Origin: Chitinophagaceae bacterium
GTDB taxonomy: Bacteria > Bacteroidota > Bacteroidia > Chitinophagales > Chitinophagaceae
DNA length: 64,000 nt
Direction: 5' to 3'
Assembly: GCA_025360525.1 (NCBI GenBank)
Contig: JANYCA010000008.1
Location: 1 to 64,000, forward strand
Part shown: one piece after another, positions 18,273 through 27,611 of the stretch
Numbering within the stretch: position 1 is the stretch's first letter
Layout: every line of letters begins with the position of its first letter
Notes under the pieces: generated by a model
Told to the model about the DNA's origin: nothing
The model's input: the letters and a program-made list of their open reading frames with translations, nothing else
Databases searched by the model: none
Made by a program: the position numbers and the translations under genes

Positions 18273-19319
18273 ATGAAGCGTTTATTAATCATATTATTGC
18301 TGTCCCCGCTGCTAACTATAGCTCAAAAAAAGACTTTAATGGTTGAAGGTGCATATCCAAACCTATATCTTAGTCACACAAGTGCGGCAAAAGAAAACTA
18401 TTATAGTATTGGCAGGCTATACAATATTAGTCCCAAAGATATTGCTCCTTTTAATAAATTAGCATTGGAAAAAGGACTTACCCTAAACCAGGTTATTAAA
18501 GTTCCACTAACAACTACTAATTTTTCTCAGGCCAACGATGCTGCTGCAGACGAATCATTGGTACCTGTTTATTATACGGTGAAAGAAAAAGAAGGTTTGT
18601 ATCATATTGCCACTACCTACAATAATTTACCGGTAGCCACCTTAAAGCAATGGAACAATATTAAAGGCGATGCAGTAGGTAAAGGCTCCAAACTAATAGT
18701 TGGTTACCTGAAAGTAAAAACAGCTTTATCTGCCCTATCCGGCCAAGCAAAAATTGTTGCTCCTGTTTCGGTAACTGTTGCACCTACCCCCTCTCCAGTA
18801 AAAGAAACTGTAAAGCCCACTGTTGCTGCCGAGCCAGTGCCAGTGGTAAAAAATCCGGTTAAAGAAAAAACTATTGTACCGGCACCGGTAAAAGAAAATG
18901 TACCTGCGGTTGTTGTTGCAGAACCGGTAAAGAAAGAAACAACCCCGGCAGTAAAAACCAATGCTGCCACTGCTTCAACAGCGGGCAGAAGTTTTAACAA
19001 GGCTTATTTTAAACCTGATTACGATAAACAAACAAAGCAGAGCAGCATAGTAACCGAAAATGGAAATGCAGCTACCTTTAAAAGCACCAGCGGTTGGGAA
19101 GATGGCAAATATTATTGCCTGCACAACACGGCAACCCCGGGCACTATCGTTAAAATTACCAACACAACAACAGGCAAAACCGTTTATGCTAAAGTGCTGG
19201 ATGTAATACCTGCCATCAGGCAGAACAACGATCTGCTTATCCGCATCAGCAATGCAGCTGCAGAAGAATTGGGCGCAGGAGAAAATAAGTTTGATTGTAC
19301 GCTGGAGTATTCCAAATAG
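18273..19319 (+). CDS. Secreted LysM protein with a RlpA-like C-terminal domain
   Basis: The 348-residue protein has a signal peptide (KRLLIILLLSPLLTIAQ). Two LysM-type peptidoglycan-binding modules follow, about residues 25-82 (YYSIGRLYNISPKDIAPFNK) and 92-148 (YYTVKEKEGLYHIATTYNN...LKQWNNI). A Pro/Val/Lys-rich linker covers about 160-235. The C-terminal domain, about 265-345 (HNTATPGTIVKITNTTTGK, YAKVLDVIPAIRQ), resembles a double-psi beta-barrel as in RlpA. It is likely periplasmic or outer-membrane associated and binds cell wall. The C-terminal part may be enzymatic or only structural. Confidence 0.8.
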   Translation: MKRLLIILLLSPLLTIAQKKTLMVEGAYPNLYLSHTSAAKENYYSIGRLYNISPKDIAPFNKLALEKGLTLNQVIKVPLTTTNFSQANDAAADESLVPVYYTVKEKEGLYHIATTYNNLPVATLKQWNNIKGDAVGKGSKLIVGYLKVKTALSALSGQAKIVAPVSVTVAPTPSPVKETVKPTVAAEPVPVVKNPVKEKTIVPAPVKENVPAVVVAEPVKKETTPAVKTNAATASTAGRSFNKAYFKPDYDKQTKQSSIVTENGNAATFKSTSGWEDGKYYCLHNTATPGTIVKITNTTTGKTVYAKVLDVIPAIRQNNDLLIRISNAAAEELGAGENKFDCTLEYSK

Positions 19320-19362
19320 CAGAAAAGTAATATGGTTAAAATGCTTGCATGCAATAATAAAA

Positions 19363-19388
19363 AACTCCGCCAAACAGCGGAGTTTTTT
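19363..19388. terminator. Bidirectional terminator between the LysM gene and glutamate dehydrogenase
   Basis: AACTCCGC (19363-19370) pairs with GCGGAGTT (19377-19384) around a 6-base loop. A-runs to the left and T-runs to the right allow termination from either side. It lies between two convergent genes. Confidence 0.85.
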
Positions 19389-19410
19389 AATGACTATTAT
19401 TACTAAGGCT

Positions 19411-20832
19411 TTATGGAAAAATACCTAATTCTACATAGCTGTTGGCTACTTTGTTGATGGCACTTACGTAGGCTGCCGTACGCATGTCCGGAATTTCAGG
19501 ATTGCTTTTCCACACCTGCATAATTTCATGGGTGGCGCTAATCATGGTTTCTTCCAGGCCACTGTGCACCAGGTCTATTTCGTCTGCACCATGCATAATG
19601 AATGTTTTTTCTTTCTCACTAACTTTCTTACCACTCAGTTCTTCTATTTGTTCCAAAATACGGGTATTCATATTTTCAGAAAAACGTTTCTCTAACCTTC
19701 CGTAACGTACATGGCTCAGATTTTTTAACCATTCAAAGTAAGATACAGTTACGCCACCTGCATTCAGGTACATATCTGGAATAACAACTATGCCTTTTAA
19801 CGCCAGTATATCATCTGCCTCGGGAGTTAAAGGCCCGTTGGCAGCTTCACCAATAATTTTTGCTTTTATTCGGGGAGCGTTAGAAGCGTTTATTACATTT
19901 TCAAGCGCTGCAGGAATTAAAATGTCGCATTCTAGCTCCAAAGCATCTTCACTCTTTTCCAGGTTGGTAGCTCCCGGGAAATTAAGCACTGTTTTATTTA
20001 GTAGTTTATGCTGAAAAACTTCCTCTTCGTTTAAACCATCAGCATTGTAAATAGCACCATTATATTCGGCAATGGCAATTACTTTAGCGCCGTTTTCCCG
20101 AAAAAATTTTGCGCTGTGATAACCCACATTTCCCAACCCCTGAACCACCACTGTTTTGCCGGCAATGCCAACCGGTAATCCCAGCTTTTCCATAATATCC
20201 GCCATGTTACAAACCTCCCGAACACCGAAGAAAACACCCATACCAGTTGCTTCTTTGCGCCCACGAACTCCTCCCAGCGTAATCGGCTTGCCGGTTACGC
20301 AGCCGGCAGCATCTATTTCGCCCGGCTTCAAAGACTGGTAAGTATCTACTATCCATGCCATCTCACGTTCGCCAGTACCATAATCTGGTGCAGGCACATC
20401 AATGCCGGGTCCGATAAAATTTTTCTTCACCAACTCCGATGTGTACCGGCGGGTAATTTTTTCCAGCTCGTATACACTGTAATTGCTCGGGTTAATTTTA
20501 ATACCTCCTTTGGCTCCTCCAAAAGGAACATTTACAATAGCGCACTTATAAGTCATCAACGAAGCCAGCGCCATTACTTCATCTTCATTAACTGCTTCGC
20601 TAAAGCGAATGCCACCTTTACAAGGTGTTTTGTGCTGCGAATGCTGCACCCGGTAGGCCTCTATCACTTCAATTGTGCCATTATCCAATTTAACAGGAAA
20701 CCGCATGCTGTAAATACTATTACAGGCTTTTATTTGCTCAAGCAAACCCCTGTCCCATTTGGTAAATTTGGCTGCTTTGTCAAAACTTTTTTCTACACTT
20801 TGAAAAAAGCTGTACTCTTTTTGTGCTGACAT
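19411..20832 (-). CDS. Glutamate dehydrogenase (Glu/Leu/Phe/Val dehydrogenase family)
   Basis: The enzyme interconverts glutamate with 2-oxoglutarate and ammonia. ATG at 20832 ([17 protein letters not shown]) gives 473 residues; the frame extends upstream but that part looks non-coding. Motifs are [18 protein letters not shown], the catalytic-lysine block [30 protein letters not shown], and the dinucleotide-binding [17 protein letters not shown]. The length and hexameric-type organisation match catabolic NAD-linked enzymes, although cofactor preference cannot be read from sequence with certainty. It ends at the shared hairpin terminator. Confidence 0.92.
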   Translation of the reverse strand: MSAQKEYSFFQSVEKSFDKAAKFTKWDRGLLEQIKACNSIYSMRFPVKLDNGTIEVIEAYRVQHSQHKTPCKGGIRFSEAVNEDEVMALASLMTYKCAIVNVPFGGAKGGIKINPSNYSVYELEKITRRYTSELVKKNFIGPGIDVPAPDYGTGEREMAWIVDTYQSLKPGEIDAAGCVTGKPITLGGVRGRKEATGMGVFFGVREVCNMADIMEKLGLPVGIAGKTVVVQGLGNVGYHSAKFFRENGAKVIAIAEYNGAIYNADGLNEEEVFQHKLLNKTVLNFPGATNLEKSEDALELECDILIPAALENVINASNAPRIKAKIIGEAANGPLTPEADDILALKGIVVIPDMYLNAGGVTVSYFEWLKNLSHVRYGRLEKRFSENMNTRILEQIEELSGKKVSEKEKTFIMHGADEIDLVHSGLEETMISATHEIMQVWKSNPEIPDMRTAAYVSAINKVANSYVELGIFP

Positions 20833-21036
20833 AATCGTTCTTTTAATTTTAAGCAATCGTACGTAAAAATATAGCAACTGGCAAGTAGCTAATATTATTG
20901 AATATTTAATTTTTTTGAGGTTCAGCTTTTGTACTGCTATTAAGCTTCATTGGCGACGCTCCGTTCAACTTTTTATCTTTCTGCAGCATTTCGTAATTAT
21001 TAAATATTTGAAAAACAATCGTCGGGTAAAAGCAGT

Positions 21037-21252
21037 TTACTCTTTTTCCAGTTTGGATATTTTTCTGTCTATGTTCCACACATATAAAAACAACCCAATT
21101 AATATCGTAAGGCAAATGGCCACTACTACATAAATTTTACCATTGCTACGCATTACATCTGCCATTTCCACGGGTTTGTTATCCTGTGCAAAAACAAGTA
21201 CCGCATTTGATAAAACCAATAACAATAAACCTATTTTTTTTTGATATTTCAT
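21037..21252 (-). CDS. ccmD: CcmD-like small membrane protein
   Basis: The 71-residue protein has an N-terminal hydrophobic signal-like segment (KIGLLLLVLSNAVLVFAQ). A single membrane helix follows, about residues 41-60 (YVVVAICLTILIGLFLYVW), and then a charged tail (NIDRKISKLEKE). This matches CcmD-family proteins, which stabilise the heme exporter in cytochrome c maturation. It begins 5 bp after ccmC ends and is clearly in the same operon. Confidence 0.75.
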   Translation of the reverse strand: MKYQKKIGLLLLVLSNAVLVFAQDNKPVEMADVMRSNGKIYVVVAICLTILIGLFLYVWNIDRKISKLEKE

Positions 21253-21257
21253 ATCAG

Positions 21258-21977
21258 CTATTTTTTTGTGGGGGTTTCGGGTAGCAGGCTTTTATCGTTC
21301 ATAAGCTGTAGTCTTATTTTTAAAGTTGCGATCCAAACGCCCAGCAATGTCCATCCTATTACAGCAGGATAAAATACCATGCGCAACCTAAGGTCAACAT
21401 CTTTAAAATTCAGAGCAGGGTTGCCGCTGTCACTTCCCGGCGCACCAGGATGAAGACTACCAACTAACCTCGGAATAATCCATATACTGGGAAATAACAT
21501 TACAAAAGCGAAAATATTGTACACGGCACTTATTCTTGCCCTTTTATCAATATCGGTAAAGGAACCCCTCAACACAAAATAAGCACCATAAATTAGCAAC
21601 GCAATAGCAGCACCAATCAATTTTGGCTCCTTCATTACACTGCCAATAGACTGACTTTGATCTGTAAGCCAGGTTACTGAAACCCAGATGGCGCCGGTAG
21701 TGTAGCCCAATATTCCGAATAAAGATCCCAATGCAGCAAACTGTTTAGCGTAGATATCATTCCGGTAATTAAAACCCCGCAGGTACTTGATACTGTAAGC
21801 AAAACTTGCCATAAAAAGAATCATCATACCAAACCACATAGCCACATGAAAATAAAGATTGCGGATTGTTTCGTTGAGGATCGGCAGGTGTGGTACCTCC
21901 ATTAAAAATCCACCAACAATGGTGTAAACCAACAAAAGAAAAGATGCTATTTTCCACCAGCTTTTATTCACTTTCAA
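21258..21977 (-). CDS. ccmC: CcmC-like heme handling protein of cytochrome c maturation
   Basis: CcmC is an inner-membrane protein that presents heme to CcmE on the periplasmic side. The 239-residue protein shows six membrane segments and the two external histidines expected for heme (LYFHVAMWFGMM and GSLHPGAPG). The tryptophan-rich motif normally between them (WGxxWxxD) is not recognisable. The corresponding stretch reads AIWVSVTWLTDQSQSIGSVM before EPKLIGAAI, which is altered and longer. It may still work or be impaired. A TACCTTTG box sits 20 bp upstream, separating it from ccmB. Confidence 0.85.
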   Translation of the reverse strand: MKVNKSWWKIASFLLLVYTIVGGFLMEVPHLPILNETIRNLYFHVAMWFGMMILFMASFAYSIKYLRGFNYRNDIYAKQFAALGSLFGILGYTTGAIWVSVTWLTDQSQSIGSVMKEPKLIGAAIALLIYGAYFVLRGSFTDIDKRARISAVYNIFAFVMLFPSIWIIPRLVGSLHPGAPGSDSGNPALNFKDVDLRLRMVFYPAVIGWTLLGVWIATLKIRLQLMNDKSLLPETPTKK

Positions 21978-21996
21978 AAGGATTTTTTGAGTGCCG

Positions 21997-22004
21997 CAAA
22001 GGTA
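21997..22004 (-). promoter_or_regulatory. TAnnTTTG -7 element upstream of ccmC
   Basis: On the minus strand this reads TACCTTTG, a perfect Bacteroidota -7 box, 20 bp before the ccmC start codon. No exact TTG was found at the usual -33 distance. It suggests that ccmC-ccmD can be transcribed independently of ccmB. Confidence 0.5.
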
Positions 22005-22043
22005 GGGTAAAGCTTAAAAAGGAATGAAAATATTTTGAATCTA

Positions 22044-22111
22044 ACGCAAAGAATAAAGCAGCATCTGGCCACCAACTTTCTTTGCTCAATTGCCTTTTTG
22101 CGTCTTTGCGT
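22044..22111. repeat. Inverted ACGCAAAG / CTTTGCGT pair between ccmB and ccmC
   Basis: ACGCAAAG at 22044-22051 is mirrored by CTTTGCGT at 22104-22111, and a second GCGTCTTTGCG overlap lies beside the right copy. The pair fills the gap between two genes of one pathway. It may be a small dispersed palindromic element, a type common in Bacteroidota intergenic DNA. Confidence 0.3.
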
Positions 22112-22131
22112 GCAAACCCATGCAGCGTTCA

Positions 22132-22788
22132 TTATTCTTTCCACAAATACGGAAAAAGTACAACAGCCATTCCTACAATCAGCAAATCGAGTCCTATTAT
22201 TAAACCCGTTAACTGCAGCAACGCTCCTTCTCTAAAAATCTCGTTGAAAGCTGCTTTACTTAATTGCATTAGCAACAACAACAAGGGCAATATCACGGGA
22301 AAGCCAAGTATGGCAATGAGTGCGGCATTCTGATTGGCTTTGGCCGCAATGGCACTCATTAAGGTAAATACCAAACTTATACTTGCCCCACCCAATACCA
22401 CGATGCCGGCAAACTGAAGGGCATTACTTACAGGATTGTTTAAAAAAATGGCATATAACAATAAACTTACGAGGCTCATGCCAATCATCAGGCATACATT
22501 GTAGATAATTTTAGCAATAATAAATTGTATGGGTGATACAATTGAGTAATAGTACAACATCTTCCCTTTGCTCTCCTGCAAAAAACTTTTGGCTACTGCA
22601 TTTACGCAAACAAACAACTGTATCACCCAAAATAATCCGTTCCACACATTGGCTTCCAATTCCTGCACCGACAGCGAAAGCACAAAAACGGTAGAAGCTA
22701 TGTACAACAATATACCATACAAAGTATGCTGCTGCCGCAGTTCGAGCAACACGTCTTTTTTTAGTAAACTGAAAACAGGGTTTAGCAT
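22132..22788 (-). CDS. ccmB: CcmB-like heme exporter membrane subunit
   Basis: CcmB is the membrane subunit that works with the ATPase CcmA to release heme-loaded CcmE in cytochrome c biogenesis. The 218-residue protein begins LNPVFSLLKKDVLLELRQQHTLYGILLY, the conserved CcmB start. It has six membrane segments, including QFAGIVVLGGASISLVFTLMSAIAAKANQNAALIAILGFP. ccmA is not next to it, so the ATPase gene must lie elsewhere. ccmC follows after a 154-bp gap with its own promoter box. Confidence 0.9.
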   Translation of the reverse strand: MLNPVFSLLKKDVLLELRQQHTLYGILLYIASTVFVLSLSVQELEANVWNGLFWVIQLFVCVNAVAKSFLQESKGKMLYYYSIVSPIQFIIAKIIYNVCLMIGMSLVSLLLYAIFLNNPVSNALQFAGIVVLGGASISLVFTLMSAIAAKANQNAALIAILGFPVILPLLLLLMQLSKAAFNEIFREGALLQLTGLIIGLDLLIVGMAVVLFPYLWKE

Positions 22789-22965
22789 AAAGAATGTTTA
22801 CAGTAAAAATAAACGTATCCGTTTAAATAGAGACAATTTTAAAATTCAAGTCGTAAATCAAGAATAATACTTAGTTAACCGGTTAAAATACTTTCAGCAA
22901 TTGGTAATTTTTTGAATAAATACGGCTACATTCAATGTTACAAAATTTTAAAAACATAACTGATT

Positions 22966-25900
22966 ATGAAAAAACTGCTACTAGCGCTTTTGTCATGCAC
23001 TTTTTTACAGGTTGCAATGGCACAAAAAAATGTATGGACTTTACACAGCAATGTGGGTAAAATCATAACCGATAAAGTTGTAGCAAGACAATCGTTTCCT
23101 ACAAATTTCAAATTGTTTAATTTAAATATTGCCCCTTTCAGGCAACAATTATTTTCCGTTGTTGGAAACAGGACTTCCAAACATTCAGCTGTTATTTCGC
23201 TGCCCAATGCAGCGGGTGAAATTGAACAATTTGAAGTATTTGAAGCTTCCAATTTTGACCCGGCTTTACAGTTGCAGTTTCCTGACATCAGGGCCTTTTC
23301 GGGTAAAGGTATAACCGATAAATATGCAACATTAAAATTAAGTATTTCGCCTAAAGGTGTGCAAACAATGGTTTTTAGGACTAATAAAGAGAATGAGTTT
23401 ATTGAAGCTTATTCTAAAGATCATACGGTGTATGCAGTTTTTAAATCTCAAAAAAAATCCGGGAAATTGTTATGGACATGTTCAACTGTTGAACAAAAAT
23501 CCATCACAGAACTAAACAGGCAGGCTGCAGGGGCAGGCACGGCGGCAAGATCGGGCGCCGACTTAAAGACGATGCGTTTAGCCCAATCAGTTACCGCTGA
23601 GTATTCAAACTATTTTGGTGCAACAAGTTCGGCACAGGTTTCATTAGTACTTGCCGGCATTAATGCAACACTCACCCGCTGTAACGGTGTGTACGAAAAA
23701 GATCTGGCCCTGCACCTGAACCTGGTTGCCGCTTCAACAAATGTTATCTATTATAATCCGGCAACTGATCCTTACGATGACGCAGCTGCAGGTTCCGGTG
23801 GAACCTGGAATGCCCAATTGCAATCAACCTTAACTTCCGTTATAGGAGATGCCAACTACGATATTGGGCATTTGTTTGGAGCTTCCGGTGGTGGTGGAAA
23901 TGCCGGTTGTATCGGTTGCATTTGTGCATCAGGAAAAGGAAGCGGATTTACTTCTCCTGCGGATGCAGTTCCCCAGGGAGATAATTTCGACATTGATTAT
24001 GTAGTGCATGAAGTCGGTCATCAATTGGGAGCCAATCATACTTTTTCAATGAGCAACGAGGGATCGGGTGTTAATAAAGAACCAGGTTCTGGTATTACCA
24101 TCATGGGTTATGCAGGCATCACCAGCCAGGATCTTGCACCTCATTCTATTGCCAGTTATCACCAGGCTTCCATTGCACAGATACAAGCCAACCTTGCCAC
24201 CAAAACATGCCCGGTTACCACTGCCATCACTAATTCAACACCTGTTGTTGCGGCGCTTAGCAATTATACCATTCCAAAGAGTACTCCTTTTGCATTAACA
24301 GGTTCTGCTACTGATGCAAATGCAAGCGATGTATTAACTTATTCGTGGGAGCAAAATGACAACGCTTCTTCGTCACAAACAGGCACAAGCAGTGTGGCAA
24401 GTGCAACCAAAGCAAGTGGTCCAAACTGGATATCATTTAGCCCAACAACCTCTCCTGTAAGGTATTTTCCAAAATTAGCAACCATTCTTGCCGGCTCACT
24501 ACTAAGTGGTCCTTTAACGGGTGGCGATGCTGGTGCAAATACAGAAGCATTAAGTTCTGTTGCCAGAACATTAAACTTCCGGCTTACGGTAAGGGATAAT
24601 GCGCCTTACATTTCTACTTCGCCTGTTTCGGTAGGTCAAACTTCTTTTAAAGATATGGTAGTTACTGTTAGTTCAGCATCAGGCCCGTTTGCTGTTTCAG
24701 TACCAAATACTGCTGTAACATGGGCTGGTGGTAGCACACAAACAATCACATGGAGTGTAGCCAGTAGTAATTTAACACCGGTACTTTGCGCCAATGTAAA
24801 AATTTCATTAAGTACTGATGGTGGACAAACTTTCCCTACTGTACTTGCTGCTAATACACCTAACGATGGAACAGAAGCATTGTTAATACCGGCAACACCG
24901 ACCACCACGGCAAGAATAAAAGTAGAAGCGGTGGGTAACATCTTCTTTGATATTTCGAACACCAACTTTACAATTGGTGGTACTGTTGCCTGTGGCGATG
25001 CAACAGGACTAACGTCTTCTGCAATTGGTGACAATACAGCAACGGTTAGTTGGACAGCTGTAACAAATGCCATCAGTTATGCGGTTGATTATAAATTAAA
25101 TAGTTCTGCAACATGGACAAGTTTTTCAACTGCACAAACTACTTCTACTGCAAGTATTACAGGCCTTACTCAAGGGTCTTTGTACGATTGGAGAGTTAAA
25201 GCAACCTGTACTTCAGGAAGTGGAAACTTTGTGGCTGCACAGTTTACAACGACTGCCCCTTTTGAATGCGCTGCGCCAGCTGGGTTAACAGCATCCGCCA
25301 TCACAGCCTCTGGAGCCACTGTTAGCTGGAATGCAGTAAGTGGCGCTGCCAGTTATGCAGTGGATTATAAATTAAATACTGCAACTGCCTGGACGAGCGC
25401 TGCAACTGCTACAACTGCTGTTTCAACTGCAATCAGCGGATTAACGGCAAGTTCTTTGTATGACTATAGGGTAAGTACCAATTGCGGTACTAACGGAGCA
25501 AGTGGATTTACAGCTGCACAGTTTTCAACCATTGCAGCGTCTGTTTGTGGAACAGCTTTTGAGCCAAACGAAACACAGGCTGCTGCTGCTGATATCACTT
25601 CGGGTGTAAACAATTCAGCGGCTATAACAACAGCTACTGACATCGATTATTTTAAAATAACTACTACTGCTACCAGCAATATTGCCTACAATCTTGTAGG
25701 CCCAACTAGCGTGGATTATGACCTGTATGTTTATAACAGCGCAGGTACACAAATTGGTTCGGGTGCTGGTTCTACCTCAACCGAAACGGTTTCTTTAACC
25801 AGCCAGGCTGCAGGCACTTATTATATTAAAGTTATGGGATACAGTGGTGCTAACAGCTCTACCTGCTACACCATTAAGGCAACTGCTACAACAGTAACCA

Positions 25901-26526
25901 GTTGTCAAAGTACTTATGATGTTAGTACCAATGGCACAACATCAGGGGCTGCAGTTATTCCATTTAACAGCAACATTACGGGCCTAATAAGCCCAAGTGC
26001 TGATATTGATAATTACAAGTTTGCAATTACAACAGGTGGCACCATTACACTGACACTTACTACATTGCCTGCAGATTATGATTTGAAATTATTGAATAGT
26101 GCCGGAACACAGGTTAGCATTTCTCAGGCAGGCGGAACAACAAGTGAAACCATAAGCTATACTGCTGCAGCAGGCACCTACTACGCACAGGTACTTGGGT
26201 ACAATGGCGCCAACAGCGCTACAACCTGTTATACATTAAAAGTAGCGCTGGGTACCGCAACTAAACCCGGCATATCAGCAACCGGCAATGGGGTAATTAA
26301 AATTTATCCAAATCCTGTTTCGGATATACTCAATATTAGTTTACAGGGAGAAATAAGCAGTAAAGGGGCTTTTGAAATTTTTGATGGAAAAGGAGCTACC
26401 GTTTTAGTAAATACCATTACAAGGAATCCACAGGTTGTCAATATTTCCAAATTGCCAAAAGGCACTTACCTGGTTCGAGTAAACAATGGCATCAATACCT
26501 TCAAAGCCAAGTTTATAAAACTATAG
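22966..26526 (+). CDS. Secreted reprolysin-like zinc metallopeptidase with FN3, PPC and T9SS sorting domains
   Basis: The 1186-residue protein carries a signal peptide (KKLLLALLSCTFLQVAMAQ), a propeptide-like region (about 20-190), and a metzincin catalytic domain. The catalytic domain has the zinc site HEVGHQLGANH (about 347-357) and a Met-turn (TIMGYAG). An Ig-like stretch follows, then two fibronectin type III modules (about 675-855, each with an AVDYKLN.....W core). Two pre-peptidase C-terminal-like domains come next (about 865-1100, DIDYFKITT and DIDNYKFAIT). It ends with a T9SS type A sorting domain (IKIYPNPVSDILNISL to the C-terminus). It is exported through the outer membrane, probably to degrade extracellular protein. 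Confidence 0.9.
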   Translation: MKKLLLALLSCTFLQVAMAQKNVWTLHSNVGKIITDKVVARQSFPTNFKLFNLNIAPFRQQLFSVVGNRTSKHSAVISLPNAAGEIEQFEVFEASNFDPALQLQFPDIRAFSGKGITDKYATLKLSISPKGVQTMVFRTNKENEFIEAYSKDHTVYAVFKSQKKSGKLLWTCSTVEQKSITELNRQAAGAGTAARSGADLKTMRLAQSVTAEYSNYFGATSSAQVSLVLAGINATLTRCNGVYEKDLALHLNLVAASTNVIYYNPATDPYDDAAAGSGGTWNAQLQSTLTSVIGDANYDIGHLFGASGGGGNAGCIGCICASGKGSGFTSPADAVPQGDNFDIDYVVHEVGHQLGANHTFSMSNEGSGVNKEPGSGITIMGYAGITSQDLAPHSIASYHQASIAQIQANLATKTCPVTTAITNSTPVVAALSNYTIPKSTPFALTGSATDANASDVLTYSWEQNDNASSSQTGTSSVASATKASGPNWISFSPTTSPVRYFPKLATILAGSLLSGPLTGGDAGANTEALSSVARTLNFRLTVRDNAPYISTSPVSVGQTSFKDMVVTVSSASGPFAVSVPNTAVTWAGGSTQTITWSVASSNLTPVLCANVKISLSTDGGQTFPTVLAANTPNDGTEALLIPATPTTTARIKVEAVGNIFFDISNTNFTIGGTVACGDATGLTSSAIGDNTATVSWTAVTNAISYAVDYKLNSSATWTSFSTAQTTSTASITGLTQGSLYDWRVKATCTSGSGNFVAAQFTTTAPFECAAPAGLTASAITASGATVSWNAVSGAASYAVDYKLNTATAWTSAATATTAVSTAISGLTASSLYDYRVSTNCGTNGASGFTAAQFSTIAASVCGTAFEPNETQAAAADITSGVNNSAAITTATDIDYFKITTTATSNIAYNLVGPTSVDYDLYVYNSAGTQIGSGAGSTSTETVSLTSQAAGTYYIKVMGYSGANSSTCYTIKATATTVTSCQSTYDVSTNGTTSGAAVIPFNSNITGLISPSADIDNYKFAITTGGTITLTLTTLPADYDLKLLNSAGTQVSISQAGGTTSETISYTAAAGTYYAQVLGYNGANSATTCYTLKVALGTATKPGISATGNGVIKIYPNPVSDILNISLQGEISSKGAFEIFDGKGATVLVNTITRNPQVVNISKLPKGTYLVRVNNGINTFKAKFIKL

Positions 26527-26549
26527 AATTCATAAATTGTATTATTAAA

Positions 26550-26581
26550 AAAACGGCTGTCAAATGATAGCCGTTTTTTTA
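26550..26581 (+). terminator. Terminator of the metallopeptidase gene
   Basis: ACGGCTGTCA and TGATAGCCGT form a hairpin, followed by a run of T residues. It is 24 bp past the stop codon. Confidence 0.85.
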
Positions 26582-26639
26582 GTAACAGGTGGGTAATTAA
26601 ACGAAAGAACCTTCAGTTCTGAAAGTCCTTTTTCGTGAT

Positions 26640-26779
26640 TTGATCTTGTGCGGTAAGGTTTTGTAGGATACGAATCTTGGATTTGATAAGATTGGATTTT
26701 TTTAACATTGTAAAGATACTAGGTTGCTCCACGCCTGAAAATAGCTAAAGAATCTAAGTTCTTGTAATCGTTTTTCTAC
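26640..26779. repeat. Intergenic repeat, copy 1 of 3
   Basis: This copy contains the shared words GTAGGAT, GGATTTGATAAG, TTGGATTTTTTTAACATTG, TAAAGATACT, AATAGCTAAAGAATCTAAGT and TTTTTCTAC, in that order. The metallopeptidase terminator stands where the other copies have their hairpin. Read on the minus strand it holds TATCTTTA, one base off the -7 consensus. No ORF is visible. Confidence 0.65.
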
Positions 26780-26851
26780 AACTAAGCCTACATTTATGAG
26801 TGGCACCTTGTATTGAAAAGCATTCATAATAACTTCCAGTTTAAAGGTTTG

Positions 26852-27007
26852 AAATAATGATAAAAGCCTCCACAGATGAAGGCTTTTTTGATGTTAGGAT
26901 TTTTTCAGGATTCAATAGGGTTGGACTTTCTTACATTGTAAAGGTACTATGCACCGTCACCCTGGCGAATAGTTAAAGAATCTTAGTTGTTGTCATTAAT
27001 TTTCTAC
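26852..27007. repeat. Intergenic repeat, copy 2 of 3
   Basis: This copy starts with AAATAATGATAAAAGCC, the first arm of a hairpin (AAGCCTCCACAGATGAAGGCTT, T-run after). Then come TTAGGATTTTTTCAGGATT, TTGGACTTTCTTACATTG, TAAAGGTACTA, GCGAATAGTTAAAGAATCTTAG and TTTTCTAC. Similarity to copy 3 runs the whole length with scattered changes. No ORF is visible. Confidence 0.7.
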
Positions 27008-27079
27008 GATGAAGTTTTCATTTCCGACAGCTTTAATTGTACTGGAGACCATTCAGATTTGATTCATGGTTTGCGTTTT

Positions 27080-27255
27080 GAATAATGATAAAAGCCTTCA
27101 TAGATGAAGGCTTTTTGATAAAGGTTTGGTTTTAGGGTAGTAGGATTTTTTTCAGGATTTGATAAGCTTGGATTTTTTTAACATTGTAAAGGTAGCAGCT
27201 GAAAATGCACTAAAATATAGCTAATAATAATCTGTTGCTGTCATTATTTTTCTAC
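27080..27255. repeat. Intergenic repeat, copy 3 of 3
   Basis: This copy begins GAATAATGATAAAAGCC, forms the hairpin AAGCCTTCATAGATGAAGGC, then repeats GTAGGATTTTTTTCAGGATT, TGATAAGCTTGGATTTTTTT, AACATTGTAAAGGTA and ends TTTTTCTAC. On the minus strand TACCTTTA lies upstream of the hairpin, so a short transcript from promoter-like box to hairpin is conceivable in each copy. Confidence 0.7.
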
Positions 27256-27332
27256 TATTCAGTACTGCTAGTACAGTTAAACAAATTCAATTGGATGAAC
27301 CTCAAAACTCCTTACCCTTGCTCATAAATTAA

Positions 27333-27566
27333 AGAGCTGTTCGCAAATTGAAAGCGCTGCCTTATATTCAAAAGTACAAGAGGGCGATGCAACGATGCTT
27401 ATTAAGGGATCAGTTGCCTGAACAAAAAAAAATGAAAAGTATGGATTTTAGTCTGCGATAAGTCAGGAGTTCTGATCCTACAGAAAGAATTAAAGAATCA
27501 CTTTCGTACGTTGTAAAAACAATTAACAACAACGTTGATGACCACTACAACCCATGCCGGGGTTAA
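27333..27566 (+). pseudogene. Remnant of an ECF sigma factor gene (region 4)
   Basis: One frame reads YKRAMQRCLLRDQLPEQKKM, then a stop at 27459-27461, then DPTERIKESLSYVVKTINNN followed by VDDHYN. This follows the layout of ECF sigma region 4, where a LPxQxKxVFxLSRxxGLS segment precedes EIAxxLxISxxTVxNHxxxA. Only the final third of a sigma gene is represented, with no start and one internal stop. It is the only coding trace in the 1-kb gap before dxs. Assignment is by motif layout from memory. Confidence 0.4.
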
Positions 27567-27570
27567 CATA

Positions 27571-27594
27571 AAAAAAACCGGCCAAAGCCGGTTT
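27571..27594 (-). terminator. Terminator of dxs
   Basis: AAACCGGC (27575-27582) and GCCGGTTT (27587-27594) form a strong stem. Seen from the minus strand it ends in a run of T. It is 18 bp past the dxs stop. Confidence 0.85.
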
Positions 27595-27611
27595 AATTCA
27601 AAGAGATTATT

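Noticed and set aside
20906..21036. Possible extra small gene between ccmD and glutamate dehydrogenase (ending [19 protein letters not shown])
   Set aside because: The only plausible ATG gives under 30 residues, there is no family match, and the longer frame overlaps ccmD.
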